A stretch of DNA of 44,042 nucleotides. Source: an uncultured bacterium. GTDB taxonomy: Bacteria > Verrucomicrobiota > Kiritimatiellia > CAIKKV01 > CAITUY01. Under the pieces are notes generated by a model. That model made no database searches. It was given only the letters and a program-made list of their open reading frames with translations, and was not told the origin of the DNA. The DNA is taken from assembly GCA_903895695.1 (NCBI GenBank), contig CAITUY010000096.1, forward strand, positions 1-44,042, in the 5' to 3' direction. Position 1 is the stretch's first letter. Each line of letters begins with the position of its first letter. Shown here piece by piece: positions 33,339-41,231 of the stretch. Both the position numbers and the translations under genes were made by a program.

Positions 33339-36300
33339 ATGGATGGCAAACCAACGCATTCGGTCCTCGGCGGGATCATCGAGAGTTTCCTCAAGGGCAA
33401 CCTGGCCATCCTGTTGATCATTATTGCGCTGGCGGCGGGCGCCGCGGCACTGTTCGTGACGCCGCGCGAGGAGGATCCGCAGATCGTTGTCCCGCTGGCC
33501 GACGTCATGGTCATGGTTCCGGGCAGCACGGCCGGGGAAGTCGAACAACTGGTCTCGTCACGACTCGAACGGATGCTCTACCAGATCGACGGCGTCGAGT
33601 ACGTCTACTCGATGTCCAGGCCGGGCATGGCAGTGGTGACCGTCCGCTTCAAGGTGGGCGAGGAGCGCGAGAAGAGCCTGATCAAGCTCTACAACAAGAT
33701 CTTCCAGAACATCGACAAGACCACGCCCGGGATTGCCGGCTGGGTCGTGAAGCCGGTCGAGATCGACGACGTGCCCATCGTCAACGTGGCGCTTTACAGC
33801 GACCGCTACGACGAGCACACCCTTTACCGGGTGGGCGAGGAGGTCGTGGCTCGCCTGCAGCACATCCCCAATACCGGTGCGGTCACGCTGCACGGCGGCC
33901 AGCGCCGCGTGCTGCACGTGTACCTGGACATGGAGCGCATCGCGGCCTACGCGCTCTCGCCGCTCGAAATCGCCGGCGCGCTCAAAGTTTCGAATGCCCA
34001 GCTGGAAAGCGGCGGATTCGACCAGGCCAACGCCGCGATCCGCGTCAAGGTGGGACCCTTCTTGAAGGATGCCGACGATGTGCGCAACCTCATGGTGGGC
34101 GCGCACGCCAATCGGCCCGTCTACCTGCGTGATGTGGCCCGTGTGGAAGACGGTCCCGACGAACTCCAGTCCTACACCCGCTTCGGCTTCGGCCCCGCGG
34201 CCCATTCACCACCAACCAAGAATCAACAACCAGCCATTCACGGCCTACAGCCTACAGCCTACAGCCTTCCGGCTGTCACCGTCGCCGTGGCCAAGAAGAA
34301 GGGCAGCAACGCGGTGTGGGTGTCGCGTGAGGTCGAACGCAGCCTTGTCGAAATGCGTGGCACGGTTATTCCCGATGAGATGCAGACGCGCATCACGCGC
34401 GACTACGGGGCCACGGCCAATGAGAAGGTCAACGGCCTGGTCGAGAGCCTGGTGGAAGCCATCATCACCGTCATCGTACTGATCGCCGTCGTCATGACGT
34501 GGCGAGTGAGCGTGATTGTGGCCCTGGCCGTGCCGATCACCTATGCGCTGACGTTGATGATCAATTACCTGGCCGGTTACACGATCAACCGGGTTACGCT
34601 GTTCGCCCTGATCCTCGCGCTGGGGCTCCTGGTGGACGACCCCATCGTGGCCGTGGAAAACATTTACCGGCACCTGACCATGCGGCGCCTTCCGCGCCTC
34701 CAGGCCATTGCCATGGCGATGAACGAGGTCATGCCACCGGTCGTGCTCGCCACGCTGGCCGTCGTTGTGGCCTTCATCCCCATGTTCTTCATCACCGGCA
34801 TGATGGGCCCCTACATGCGGCCCATGGCGCTCAATGTGCCGCTCGCCATGCTCGCCTCGATGCTAGTGTCGTTCGCCATCACGCCGTGGGTGTCGAACAA
34901 GCTGCTGCGCGACGACGACCACCACGATGACGGCGACGTGAAGCACACCCGCACCTATCGCATCTACAGCGCCGTGATCCGGCCGTTTGCCGACTCGCGC
35001 CGCAACGGCTGGTTCTTACTCGCCGCCATGGGACTGCTGTTCGCCTTTGCCATCGGGCTGGTCGTCACCGGCCGCGTGCCGCTCAAAATGCTGCCGTTCG
35101 ATAACAAGAACGAGTTCCAGATGGTCGTGGATATGCCCGAGGCGGCGACGCTGGAGACGACCGACGGCGTGGTGCGGGACCTGGAAGCCTACCTGCGCAC
35201 GCTGCCCGAAGTGACGGATTTCACCTCGACCGTTGGCGCCGGCTCGCCCATGGATTTCAACGGCCTCGTGCGGCACTACTACCTGCGCCAGGGCCCGAAC
35301 GTGGCCGACATTCGCGTCAATCTTCTCCCCCGAAAACAGCGCGAGATGGATAGTCACTCCATCACCATGCGGATCCGTAACGATGTCGCCGCGATCGGCC
35401 GCCGCTGGGACGCGAACATCAAGCTCGTCGAGGTCCCGCCCGGCCCGCCGGTGCTCTCCACGATCGTGGCCGAGATTTACGGCTCGCCGCGTCATTCCTA
35501 TGCCGACCTCATCGCCGCGGCGCAAATCGTCAAGGCCAGCCTGGTCAACGAGCCGGGCGTGGTGGACGTCGACGACACGGTGGAGAGCTCGCAGCGCGAG
35601 CTGTTCTTCCGTGTGGATCGCGAAAAGGCCGGCTTGAACGGCATCTCGACGGAAGACATCACGCAGACGCTTGCCGTGGCCTTGAACGGCCTGCCTGCCG
35701 GAATGGTCCATCTGGGCGGCCAACTGAATGAGGTGCCCATCGTGCTGCGTCTGCCGCGCCAGGAGCGGTCGGATGCGGCCCTGTTGAAGGACATTGTCGT
35801 CAAGGGCCGTAACGGGCATTCGGTGCAGTTGGGCGAACTCGGCCGATTCGAGGAGACCACGGTTGACAAGACCATCTTCCACAAGAACCTCGAGCGCGTT
35901 GTGTACGTGACCGCCGAGATGGCCGGCCGCGGCCCCGCCTACGCCGTGCTCAGCCAGCAGGCGCACTTCGACAAACAACCCCTGCCTGCCGGGATCACGA
36001 TCGACTGGCGCGGCGAAGGCGAATGGAAGATAACGCTCGACGTGTTCCGGGACCTGGGCATCGCTTTCGCGGCGGCCCTGATCGCCATCTACGTGCTGCT
36101 GGTCTACGAGACAGGGTCCTACATCCTGCCCGTGGTGATCATGATGTCTATCCCGCTGACCATGATCGGAATCATGCCGGGCTTCTGGCTGCTCAACCTG
36201 CTGGTGAACAAACCTGTGGGCGGGTTCGACAATCCGGTTTTCTTCACGGCTACGGCCATGATCGGCATGATCGCGCTGGCGGGCATCGTGGTGCGCAACG

Positions 36301-36560
36301 GCATCATCCTGGTCGATTTCATCCGCAACGCCGTGGCGCGCGGCGCGACGGCGCGCGAGGCGGTCATCGAGGCGGGCGCCGTGCGGTTCCGGCCGATCTT
36401 TTTGACCGCGGGCGCAGCCCTGCTCGGCACCTGGCCGATCACCCTCGATCCGATCTTCAGCGGCCTCGCCTGGTCCATCATCTTCGGGCTGTTCGTTTCA
36501 ACGGCCTTCACCCTGCTCATCATCCCGACCGTCTACCTGCTGATCTACGGGAAGAAGTAG
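33339..36560 (+). CDS. RND-family efflux permease
   Basis: This 1073-residue proton-driven inner-membrane pump of the AcrB-like superfamily has 12 transmembrane helices and two large periplasmic loops. Helix 4 carries the proton-relay pair D433-D434 in LGLLVDDPIVAVEN, and the C-terminal half has ALAGIVVRNGIILVDFIRN and RFRPIFLTAGAALLGTWPI. Residues about 288-312 (AHSPPTKNQQPAIHG then LQPTAYSLP) are encoded by a dispersed CTACAGC-type repeat inserted in frame in a naturally variable loop. It is co-transcribed with the adaptor gene. Substrate class is uncertain: the DD pair fits multidrug-type pumps better than the copper/silver CusA branch. Confidence 0.92.
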   Translation: MDGKPTHSVLGGIIESFLKGNLAILLIIIALAAGAAALFVTPREEDPQIVVPLADVMVMVPGSTAGEVEQLVSSRLERMLYQIDGVEYVYSMSRPGMAVVTVRFKVGEEREKSLIKLYNKIFQNIDKTTPGIAGWVVKPVEIDDVPIVNVALYSDRYDEHTLYRVGEEVVARLQHIPNTGAVTLHGGQRRVLHVYLDMERIAAYALSPLEIAGALKVSNAQLESGGFDQANAAIRVKVGPFLKDADDVRNLMVGAHANRPVYLRDVARVEDGPDELQSYTRFGFGPAAHSPPTKNQQPAIHGLQPTAYSLPAVTVAVAKKKGSNAVWVSREVERSLVEMRGTVIPDEMQTRITRDYGATANEKVNGLVESLVEAIITVIVLIAVVMTWRVSVIVALAVPITYALTLMINYLAGYTINRVTLFALILALGLLVDDPIVAVENIYRHLTMRRLPRLQAIAMAMNEVMPPVVLATLAVVVAFIPMFFITGMMGPYMRPMALNVPLAMLASMLVSFAITPWVSNKLLRDDDHHDDGDVKHTRTYRIYSAVIRPFADSRRNGWFLLAAMGLLFAFAIGLVVTGRVPLKMLPFDNKNEFQMVVDMPEAATLETTDGVVRDLEAYLRTLPEVTDFTSTVGAGSPMDFNGLVRHYYLRQGPNVADIRVNLLPRKQREMDSHSITMRIRNDVAAIGRRWDANIKLVEVPPGPPVLSTIVAEIYGSPRHSYADLIAAAQIVKASLVNEPGVVDVDDTVESSQRELFFRVDREKAGLNGISTEDITQTLAVALNGLPAGMVHLGGQLNEVPIVLRLPRQERSDAALLKDIVVKGRNGHSVQLGELGRFEETTVDKTIFHKNLERVVYVTAEMAGRGPAYAVLSQQAHFDKQPLPAGITIDWRGEGEWKITLDVFRDLGIAFAAALIAIYVLLVYETGSYILPVVIMMSIPLTMIGIMPGFWLLNLLVNKPVGGFDNPVFFTATAMIGMIALAGIVVRNGIILVDFIRNAVARGATAREAVIEAGAVRFRPIFLTAGAALLGTWPITLDPIFSGLAWSIIFGLFVSTAFTLLIIPTVYLLIYGKK
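34206..34275 (+). repeat. Low-complexity repeat inserted in frame in the RND gene
   Basis: ACCAAGAATCAACAACCAG leads into three tandem units of CTACAGC (around 34245-34266). Base composition here departs sharply from the surrounding GC-rich codons. The frame stays open and the repeat encodes a Ser/Pro/Gln-rich loop in the periplasmic domain. It resembles intergenic repeats of the same genome in style. Confidence 0.6.
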
Positions 36561-36644
36561 GAGCGAGGGTTCCAGTGTTCGGGTTTCACGGCATCTGACG
36601 CGCACCCCGCCGACCGAAGCAGGCTCCTGCCCTGGCCGCGGCGA

Positions 36645-37751
36645 TCACACGGCCCGGCCAGTCACCAGGAACACGGGATACTCACGGGTCTTGCCATCGG
36701 CCGCAGGCCGCACAATCCGGTAAGCTTCGCGGGCCGTTGCGTCCACAAACCCGGCATCCTGCAACCACCGGCAGACCTCCTCCCGGTCCAAGCCGTGATG
36801 ATAGACCCCAGTCGAGTCGGAGTGGAACGTCCCATCCTCTGAATCCAGGTCAGCCAGGGCAATCCACCCGCCGGGTCGCAGGCAAGGGCGAAGCCTCTGG
36901 ATCGCTTGTGGCACGTCCGGAATGTGATGCAGGACCATGGAACTCACGATCAGATCGAACTCGGACACCGGTAGTGGCGTTTTGCCGATCTCGCAGAGCA
37001 TCGTGCGAACGTTCCCGATACGTAACGCCCTCAGCTTTTCATCCAGCACGCGCAACATCTCGCCCGACGTGTCCGCCGCAGTGACGCTGGCTACGTGGGG
37101 CAACAGCGCCAACGTCACCAGCCCGGTGCCCGCCCCGAAGTCCATGGCGTTCATGTCGGGACGTAGCGGAACGGTCTTCCTGATCACCTCGACCACCGAC
37201 CGAGCCAAAGCAATCCGCCCCGGATTCGCATCCCACTGAGCCGCCAGACGATCAAATCTTTCTCGGACATCGCTGATCCCAAGGTCTGCCGTGCTCGCGG
37301 TCTCCTGCCGGCCCGGACTGAGATTTCCCGGCATGTCCTTGATGAAATTCCTGATCTCGTCCCGCACGCGGCGGTAATGCCCCAGGGCTTCCGATTCCGT
37401 CTTCGCGCCCTTGGCCAGCGCAGGCGGATCGTCGAACCCGACGTGTATAACCTTGGCCTTCCCCCTCAACCACATGGGGCACGTCTCGTTCGCATGCCCG
37501 CACACGGTCACCACGTAGTCAAAGTCCACCGCCTCCAACTCGTCCACCTTCTTGGACCGGTGTCCGGATATATCAACGCCCGCCTCGGCCATTACCTTGA
37601 CGGCCAGCGGGTTGAGCCCATGCATCTCAATCCCGGCGGAATACGCCTCGATCGTGTCGCCCTTGGTCGTCCGCGCCCAACCTTCCGCCATCTGGCTCCG
37701 ACAGGAGTTGCCCGTGCACAAAAACAGGACCTTGAGTTTTGTCGCCATCAT
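36645..37751 (-). CDS. arsC: Arsenate reductase (ArsC, LMW-phosphatase type) fused to a SAM-dependent methyltransferase
   Basis: The protein has 368 residues in one frame. Residues 1-140 are a thioredoxin-coupled arsenate reductase: the P-loop C12-x5-R18 is CTGNSCR, and the relay cysteines C84 and C91 lie in TVCGHANETCPMW, with the C-x6-C spacing of the B. subtilis enzyme. It reduces arsenate to arsenite. Residues about 160-368 are a class I methyltransferase with motif I DFGAGTGL (205-212), LIVSSMVLHHI and LRPCLRPGGWIALADLD. This half lacks the conserved cysteine set of ArsM, so arsenic methylation is not shown. The start is set at MMATKLK with GGAG upstream, two bases after the preceding gene. 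It is the last visible gene of the arsR-hgcAB-acr3 unit. Confidence 0.88.
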   Translation of the reverse strand: MMATKLKVLFLCTGNSCRSQMAEGWARTTKGDTIEAYSAGIEMHGLNPLAVKVMAEAGVDISGHRSKKVDELEAVDFDYVVTVCGHANETCPMWLRGKAKVIHVGFDDPPALAKGAKTESEALGHYRRVRDEIRNFIKDMPGNLSPGRQETASTADLGISDVRERFDRLAAQWDANPGRIALARSVVEVIRKTVPLRPDMNAMDFGAGTGLVTLALLPHVASVTAADTSGEMLRVLDEKLRALRIGNVRTMLCEIGKTPLPVSEFDLIVSSMVLHHIPDVPQAIQRLRPCLRPGGWIALADLDSEDGTFHSDSTGVYHHGLDREEVCRWLQDAGFVDATAREAYRIVRPAADGKTREYPVFLVTGRAV

Positions 37752-37753
37752 TG

Positions 37754-38086
37754 TCACTCCGCCGCGAGCTTGAGCGTCACGTCCTTCGGCAGCGCCACGC
37801 CCGCCGCCACCTGCATCGCCTTGAACGCGCCAACAGGCACGGCGCATGCGGCGCAACACCCCTTCAGGCTTTCGCGGGCGGTCGTCAGTACCACGCCGTC
37901 CGCCCCGGCGCCGATCTCGGCATAGCCGTCCACAGGCCCCTTGGCGATCAGCGCCTCGCCGAACACCCGCGCCTTTTCACAACCGCTCGCGACCTTGAAC
38001 GTCACGTTCTGCGTGTCGTCGCTGTCCGCATGAATCCGCGTCTGGAACCCGCAGATGCCGGCGTCCACTACCACCAATGCTTTCAT
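37754..38086 (-). CDS. Small cysteine-rich protein, DUF6951-like
   Basis: This 110-residue protein opens MKALVVVDAGICGFQTRIHAD and ends ALPKDVTLKLAAE, a pattern I associate with small DUF6951-type proteins. Cysteines occur in GICGF, ASGCEKA and the cluster GCCAACAVP, suggesting metal(loid) or cluster binding. AAGGAG precedes the chosen ATG at six bases; an ATG seven codons earlier overlaps the acr3 stop. It is wedged between acr3 (17 bases before) and the arsC fusion (2 bases after), so it must be co-expressed. No biochemical function is known to me. Confidence 0.78.
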   Translation of the reverse strand: MKALVVVDAGICGFQTRIHADSDDTQNVTFKVASGCEKARVFGEALIAKGPVDGYAEIGAGADGVVLTTARESLKGCCAACAVPVGAFKAMQVAAGVALPKDVTLKLAAE

Positions 38087-38103
38087 CTCATTCTCCTTTC
38101 CAC

Positions 38104-39159
38104 TCATCGCTCATTGAAGAACTTCCGCCGAAAGTACAGTGACACGTTCACCAACCCGATCAAGGCCGGCACCTCGACCAGCGGCCCGATCACCGCCGCG
38201 AACGCCGCGCCGTGGTTGATGCCGAACACGCCCACGGCGACCGCGATCGCCAACTCGAAGTTGTTGCTCGCCGCCGTGAAGGAGAGGGTCGCCGATTTGG
38301 CGTAATTGGCCCCCGCCTTGGCGCTCATCCAGAAACTGGCAAGGAACATCACCACGAAGTAGATCAGGAGCGGAATCGCAATCAGCACCACGTCGCCGGG
38401 TTTGGCGATGATCTTCTGGCCCTGCATGGAAAACATCACCACGATCGTGAACAGCAAGGCGATCAGCGTAATGGGCGAAATCTTCGGGATGAACCGGGAG
38501 TGATACCATTCCTTCCCCTTGGCCTTGACCAACACCAACCGGGTGACCATTCCCGCAAGGAACGGAATGCCCAGATAGATGAACACGCTTTCCGCAATCT
38601 GCTTGATCGTCACGTTCACCACCGCACCGGACAACCCGAGCAGGGGCGGGAGCTTCGTCACGAAGAGCCAGGCGTACACGCTGTAGAAGAAGACCTGAAA
38701 GATGGAATTGAAGGCCACCAACCCCGCGCAGTATTCCGTGTCCCCCTTGGCCAGGTCGTTCCAAACGATGACCATGGCAATGCACCGCGCCAGGCCGATC
38801 ATGATGAGTCCAATCATGAACTCCGGCTGCCCGCGCAGGAAGACGATGGCCAGCGCGGTCATGAGAATCGGACCGACGACCCAGTTCTGAAGCAAACTCA
38901 GCCCAAGTACCTTGTAGTCCCGGAAGGCATCCCCCAGTTCCTCGTACTTCACCTTCGCCAGGGGCGGGTACATCATGAGGATCAAACCGACCGCAATCGG
39001 GATGCTAGTCTGCGTGCCCTCCGGCCGTAGCGAACCGATCCAATTCCCAAAGGCGGGCAGGGCGTATCCCAGCAGAACCCCGACTCCCATCGCCAGGAAG
39101 ATCCAGAGCGTCAGAAACCGATCCAGAAATGAAAGCCGTTTCGCAATCCCTTCACTCAT
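38104..39159 (-). CDS. acr3: ACR3-family arsenite efflux transporter
   Basis: This 351-residue inner-membrane arsenite exporter has ten predicted helices. The family-invariant cysteine is C126 in [19 protein letters not shown], and [20 protein letters not shown] is another ACR3 block. The start [23 protein letters not shown] is chosen by length and family N-terminus; the ribosome site is weak. It follows hgcB by 49 bases in the ArsR-controlled unit and would export the arsenite produced by the ArsC domain. Length and motifs are normal. Confidence 0.93.
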   Translation of the reverse strand: MSEGIAKRLSFLDRFLTLWIFLAMGVGVLLGYALPAFGNWIGSLRPEGTQTSIPIAVGLILMMYPPLAKVKYEELGDAFRDYKVLGLSLLQNWVVGPILMTALAIVFLRGQPEFMIGLIMIGLARCIAMVIVWNDLAKGDTEYCAGLVAFNSIFQVFFYSVYAWLFVTKLPPLLGLSGAVVNVTIKQIAESVFIYLGIPFLAGMVTRLVLVKAKGKEWYHSRFIPKISPITLIALLFTIVVMFSMQGQKIIAKPGDVVLIAIPLLIYFVVMFLASFWMSAKAGANYAKSATLSFTAASNNFELAIAVAVGVFGINHGAAFAAVIGPLVEVPALIGLVNVSLYFRRKFFNER

Positions 39160-39208
39160 CTTCGAATGGTCATCCTCTCTCGCCTTCCGGCGCATATCGT
39201 TACATCGC

Positions 39209-39505
39209 TTACTCGCTGCAACAACAGGCGCGTTTCTCGCCACAACACGTGCCCTCACGGCCAAGCGCCGTATTCAACAGACCCACGGCGCACCCCACGC
39301 CGCTCTCAACGTCCAAAGCATCGACAGGGCAGTTCAGAGCGCACGCACCGCACTCCATGCAGGCATCCCGGTCCACGATCCGGCTCTTGCCTTTCGCGAG
39401 AACGAAGACCCCGTGCGGACACACCTCCAGGCACCGGCCGCAGCCGATGCACTTCTCGCTGTCCAGTCGCAGACTGACGACATTCCGAAGGTACTGCATC
39501 TTCAT
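39209..39505 (-). CDS. hgcB: HgcB, ferredoxin of mercury methylation
   Basis: This 98-residue 2x[4Fe-4S] ferredoxin has two C-x2-C-x2-C-x3-C motifs ([11 protein letters not shown] and [11 protein letters not shown]). Features that separate HgcB from ordinary ferredoxins are present: the [12 protein letters not shown] block, the lone conserved cysteine C72 in GVGCAVG, and C-terminal cysteine pairs (C87-C88 and C94-C96). It reduces the corrinoid cofactor of HgcA and may pass on Hg(II) through its terminal cysteines. AAGGA precedes the ATG. It starts ten bases after hgcA, the canonical arrangement. Confidence 0.94.
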   Translation of the reverse strand: MKMQYLRNVVSLRLDSEKCIGCGRCLEVCPHGVFVLAKGKSRIVDRDACMECGACALNCPVDALDVESGVGCAVGLLNTALGREGTCCGEKRACCCSE

Positions 39506-39515
39506 CGTCGCATCC

Positions 39516-40526
39516 TTATACAAAGCGCGCCACAAACCATAGCGCCAACCCGGCCACCGCCCCGGCAATCTGAAGCCGTAACGCCCATGGCATCTCCCGG
39601 CGCACGCCGGATGGCGACGTGTACGGCGTGCAGCCCGTGAACATCAGGCCCAGAAAAGAACAGACCGCGATACTCAACAGCGCAACGGCCGCGCCCTCAA
39701 CCGGGCGGTACGCCCCGAGCCACCAAAGCGCCACTCCCGTCAGAAGCCCCATCGCCGCGCCCTTGACCGCAAAAGCCCGCCCCGGCAGCGCGGGCAAAAG
39801 CATCGGCGTCAGCACGACACCTGCGAGGAAATTCGCCCACACGGCAACCGCCAAGCTCGGCCATTGCTCCATAGCCACTCGGTAACCGTTGCGCCCGATT
39901 CCGGCCGCCAGGAAAAAGAGCAACATCGTGACCAACGCCGGCACGAATCGCTGCACCGCCTCGACCGGCACCACCGCCAATCGCTCGCGCAACGTAAAGG
40001 TCACCCGCCGCATGGCCGGGGTCGCGCGCATCCCGGCCCGCAGGAACGCGGGCAGATCCGCCGCGCGAACGGGTCCATAGACAACCTTGAACCCGCTCTG
40101 CCGTCTCACTTCATGCGCCGAAACGCCTGGTCCGCCTAACTGGGGGAGGATCAGCGTCGAGTGCTTCACCGCTCGTCCCGCAGCCACCGCCGCGAGGCGC
40201 CGCACGACTTCCTCGGTTCCGAACGTGCCTTTGCCCGCCGCGCACCAGACGTTGATGCCCTTCGTGTCCAGGACCATGACCCAGGCATCCAACCCGGCGA
40301 GCGCCCGCCGTAGATGGTCGAAAGACAGCTTGTAGTTGGCCGTGGCGACCAGCGGCGACGCCTCTCCCGGAGTCCCCACGGCATACAGGCCCGGCGGCAC
40401 GGTGTAACGGTCGCGGCCGATCCCCCAACGCATCGCCATCGCGCCCAGATAATCCCGCCAGGTCCAGCGCGTCGGCACCCGCACGAGCGGTCCCGCGGTT
40501 GTCTCGAGTCCACCGGGAGTCAGCAC
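39516..40526 (-). CDS. hgcA: HgcA, corrinoid protein of mercury methylation
   Basis: This 336-residue membrane protein transfers a methyl group from its corrinoid to Hg(II), giving methylmercury. The diagnostic cap-helix motif is intact: TKGINVWCAAGKGTFGTEE, with the cobalt-facing cysteine C95. ANYKLSFDHLRRALAGLDAW, LILPQLGGPGVSAHEV and VYGPVRAADLPAFLRAGM are further HgcA blocks. About five transmembrane helices fill residues 190-336. Start: the GTG at 40526 overlaps the arsR stop by seven bases and gives the usual size; a longer frame would run far into arsR. The coupling to arsR implies metalloid- or metal-dependent expression. The hgcB gene follows immediately. Confidence 0.95.
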   Translation of the reverse strand: MLTPGGLETTAGPLVRVPTRWTWRDYLGAMAMRWGIGRDRYTVPPGLYAVGTPGEASPLVATANYKLSFDHLRRALAGLDAWVMVLDTKGINVWCAAGKGTFGTEEVVRRLAAVAAGRAVKHSTLILPQLGGPGVSAHEVRRQSGFKVVYGPVRAADLPAFLRAGMRATPAMRRVTFTLRERLAVVPVEAVQRFVPALVTMLLFFLAAGIGRNGYRVAMEQWPSLAVAVWANFLAGVVLTPMLLPALPGRAFAVKGAAMGLLTGVALWWLGAYRPVEGAAVALLSIAVCSFLGLMFTGCTPYTSPSGVRREMPWALRLQIAGAVAGLALWFVARFV

Positions 40527-40912
40527 GCCTGCCCCCGTCTCCGTTGGCGACGGCAGATGGTTTCCGCATCGCAGGCGACAACCGCCTTCAACTGCTTCGC
40601 GTCTTGTTCGATCGTCTCGTCGTGCTTCAGCGTCTCTCCCAGCCACTTCAACACAGGTCGCACCAAGGCCCCGGCCGTTCCCGCCGGCAGCCGGTAGTAC
40701 ATCCACCGTCCCTCCTTCCGGGAGTCCACCAGGCCGGCGGCGCTTAGAATGGAGAGGTGCTTGGAGACCGTGGAGGGCGCCAGGGCGAGCACCTCCAGGA
40801 TTTGGCAGACGCAGAGCTCACCCGATCCCAGCATCGTTAGAATCCGCACTCGCTGCAAGTCAGCCAGCGCCTTGGTCACGCGCAACGTTGCTCTTATGGT
40901 TTCATTGTGCAT
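40520..40912 (-). CDS. arsR: ArsR-family arsenite-responsive repressor
   Basis: This 130-residue winged-helix repressor has the classic arsenite-sensing motif ELCVCQI (C34, C36) in the DNA-binding helix region, as in E. coli-type ArsR. The helix-turn-helix is VLALAPSTVSKHLSILSAAGLVDSRKEGRWMYYRL. The tail after residue 95 holds two more cysteines and is longer than usual. It is the first gene of the hgcA-hgcB-acr3-arsC unit, overlaps hgcA, and has a good promoter with a possible operator about 100 bases upstream. Derepression by As(III), and perhaps Hg(II), is inferred from family knowledge. Confidence 0.92.
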   Translation of the reverse strand: MHNETIRATLRVTKALADLQRVRILTMLGSGELCVCQILEVLALAPSTVSKHLSILSAAGLVDSRKEGRWMYYRLPAGTAGALVRPVLKWLGETLKHDETIEQDAKQLKAVVACDAETICRRQRRRGQAC

Positions 40913-41004
40913 CAGTATCGTCTACCCTCCTGTCACTGCTTGGGCAACGACCGGCCCGGTTACCAGACGCTCGCCCCTGACGCCTTCTGAATGTCATCTA
41001 CTTG

Positions 41005-41030
41005 TATGATTCGTTATATGGCGAACTATG
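41005..41030. promoter_or_regulatory. Candidate ArsR operator
   Basis: TTCG (41010-41013) and CGAA (41022-41025) form a perfect core inverted repeat with an 8-base AT-rich spacer. Extended arms TATGATTCG and CGAACTATG agree at six of nine positions. It overlaps the -10 region of the predicted arsR promoter, the usual place for ArsR repression. The exact operator consensus varies between ArsR proteins, so this is a position-based proposal. Confidence 0.45.
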
Positions 41031-41054
41031 GACCTGTAGCGAGCCGAGTGTCAA
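41025..41054 (-). promoter_or_regulatory. Predicted sigma-70-type promoter of the arsR-hgcAB-acr3 unit
   Basis: On the minus strand the -35 is a perfect TTGACA (41049-41054). After 18 bases the -10 is CATAGT (41025-41030, four of six). Transcription would start near 41018, leaving about 105 bases of leader before the arsR ATG. It lies just after the small 4Fe-4S ORF, so the methylation unit can be transcribed independently of the upstream thioredoxin/CcdA genes. Confidence 0.6.
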
Positions 41055-41077
41055 GAGGCATGGTTTGGGATTTCAGC

Positions 41078-41230
41078 CTACCAACTCATCCTTCGCCCAC
41101 CGGAACAAGGCTGCACGATATACTCCACGGCTTGCCCGCGGCACAACTCCTTGCACTTACGACAGCCCGTACACATGAGGAAATCAACCCAGGGCTTGTC
41201 GGCGGATTCCTCTTCCTTGCCAATACTCAA
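41078..41230 (-). CDS. Possible 50-residue 4Fe-4S protein
   Basis: A TTG-initiated frame one base after the CcdA-like stop encodes 50 residues containing MCTGCRKCKELC, an exact C-x2-C-x2-C-x3-C iron-sulfur motif (C20, C23, C26, C30). A fifth cysteine follows in VQPCSGG. There is no good Shine-Dalgarno sequence, so translational coupling to the upstream gene would be needed. It could be a genuine mini-ferredoxin or the surviving C-terminus of a larger iron-sulfur protein. Family is not recognised. Confidence 0.45.
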   Translation of the reverse strand: MSIGKEEESADKPWVDFLMCTGCRKCKELCRGQAVEYIVQPCSGGRRMSW

Positions 41231-41231
41231 G

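Noticed and set aside
32061..33548. 495-codon frame antisense to the MFP and RND genes
   Set aside because: Crosses the junction of two clearly coding genes and resembles no family.
36645..37250. Calling the methyltransferase half ArsM
   Set aside because: The SAM-binding motif is generic and the conserved ArsM cysteines that bind arsenite are not visible.
39209..39505. Calling hgcB a generic 4Fe-4S ferredoxin
   Set aside because: The adjacent HgcA with NVWCAAGK, the [12 protein letters not shown] block and the C-terminal cysteine pairs make HgcB the specific answer.
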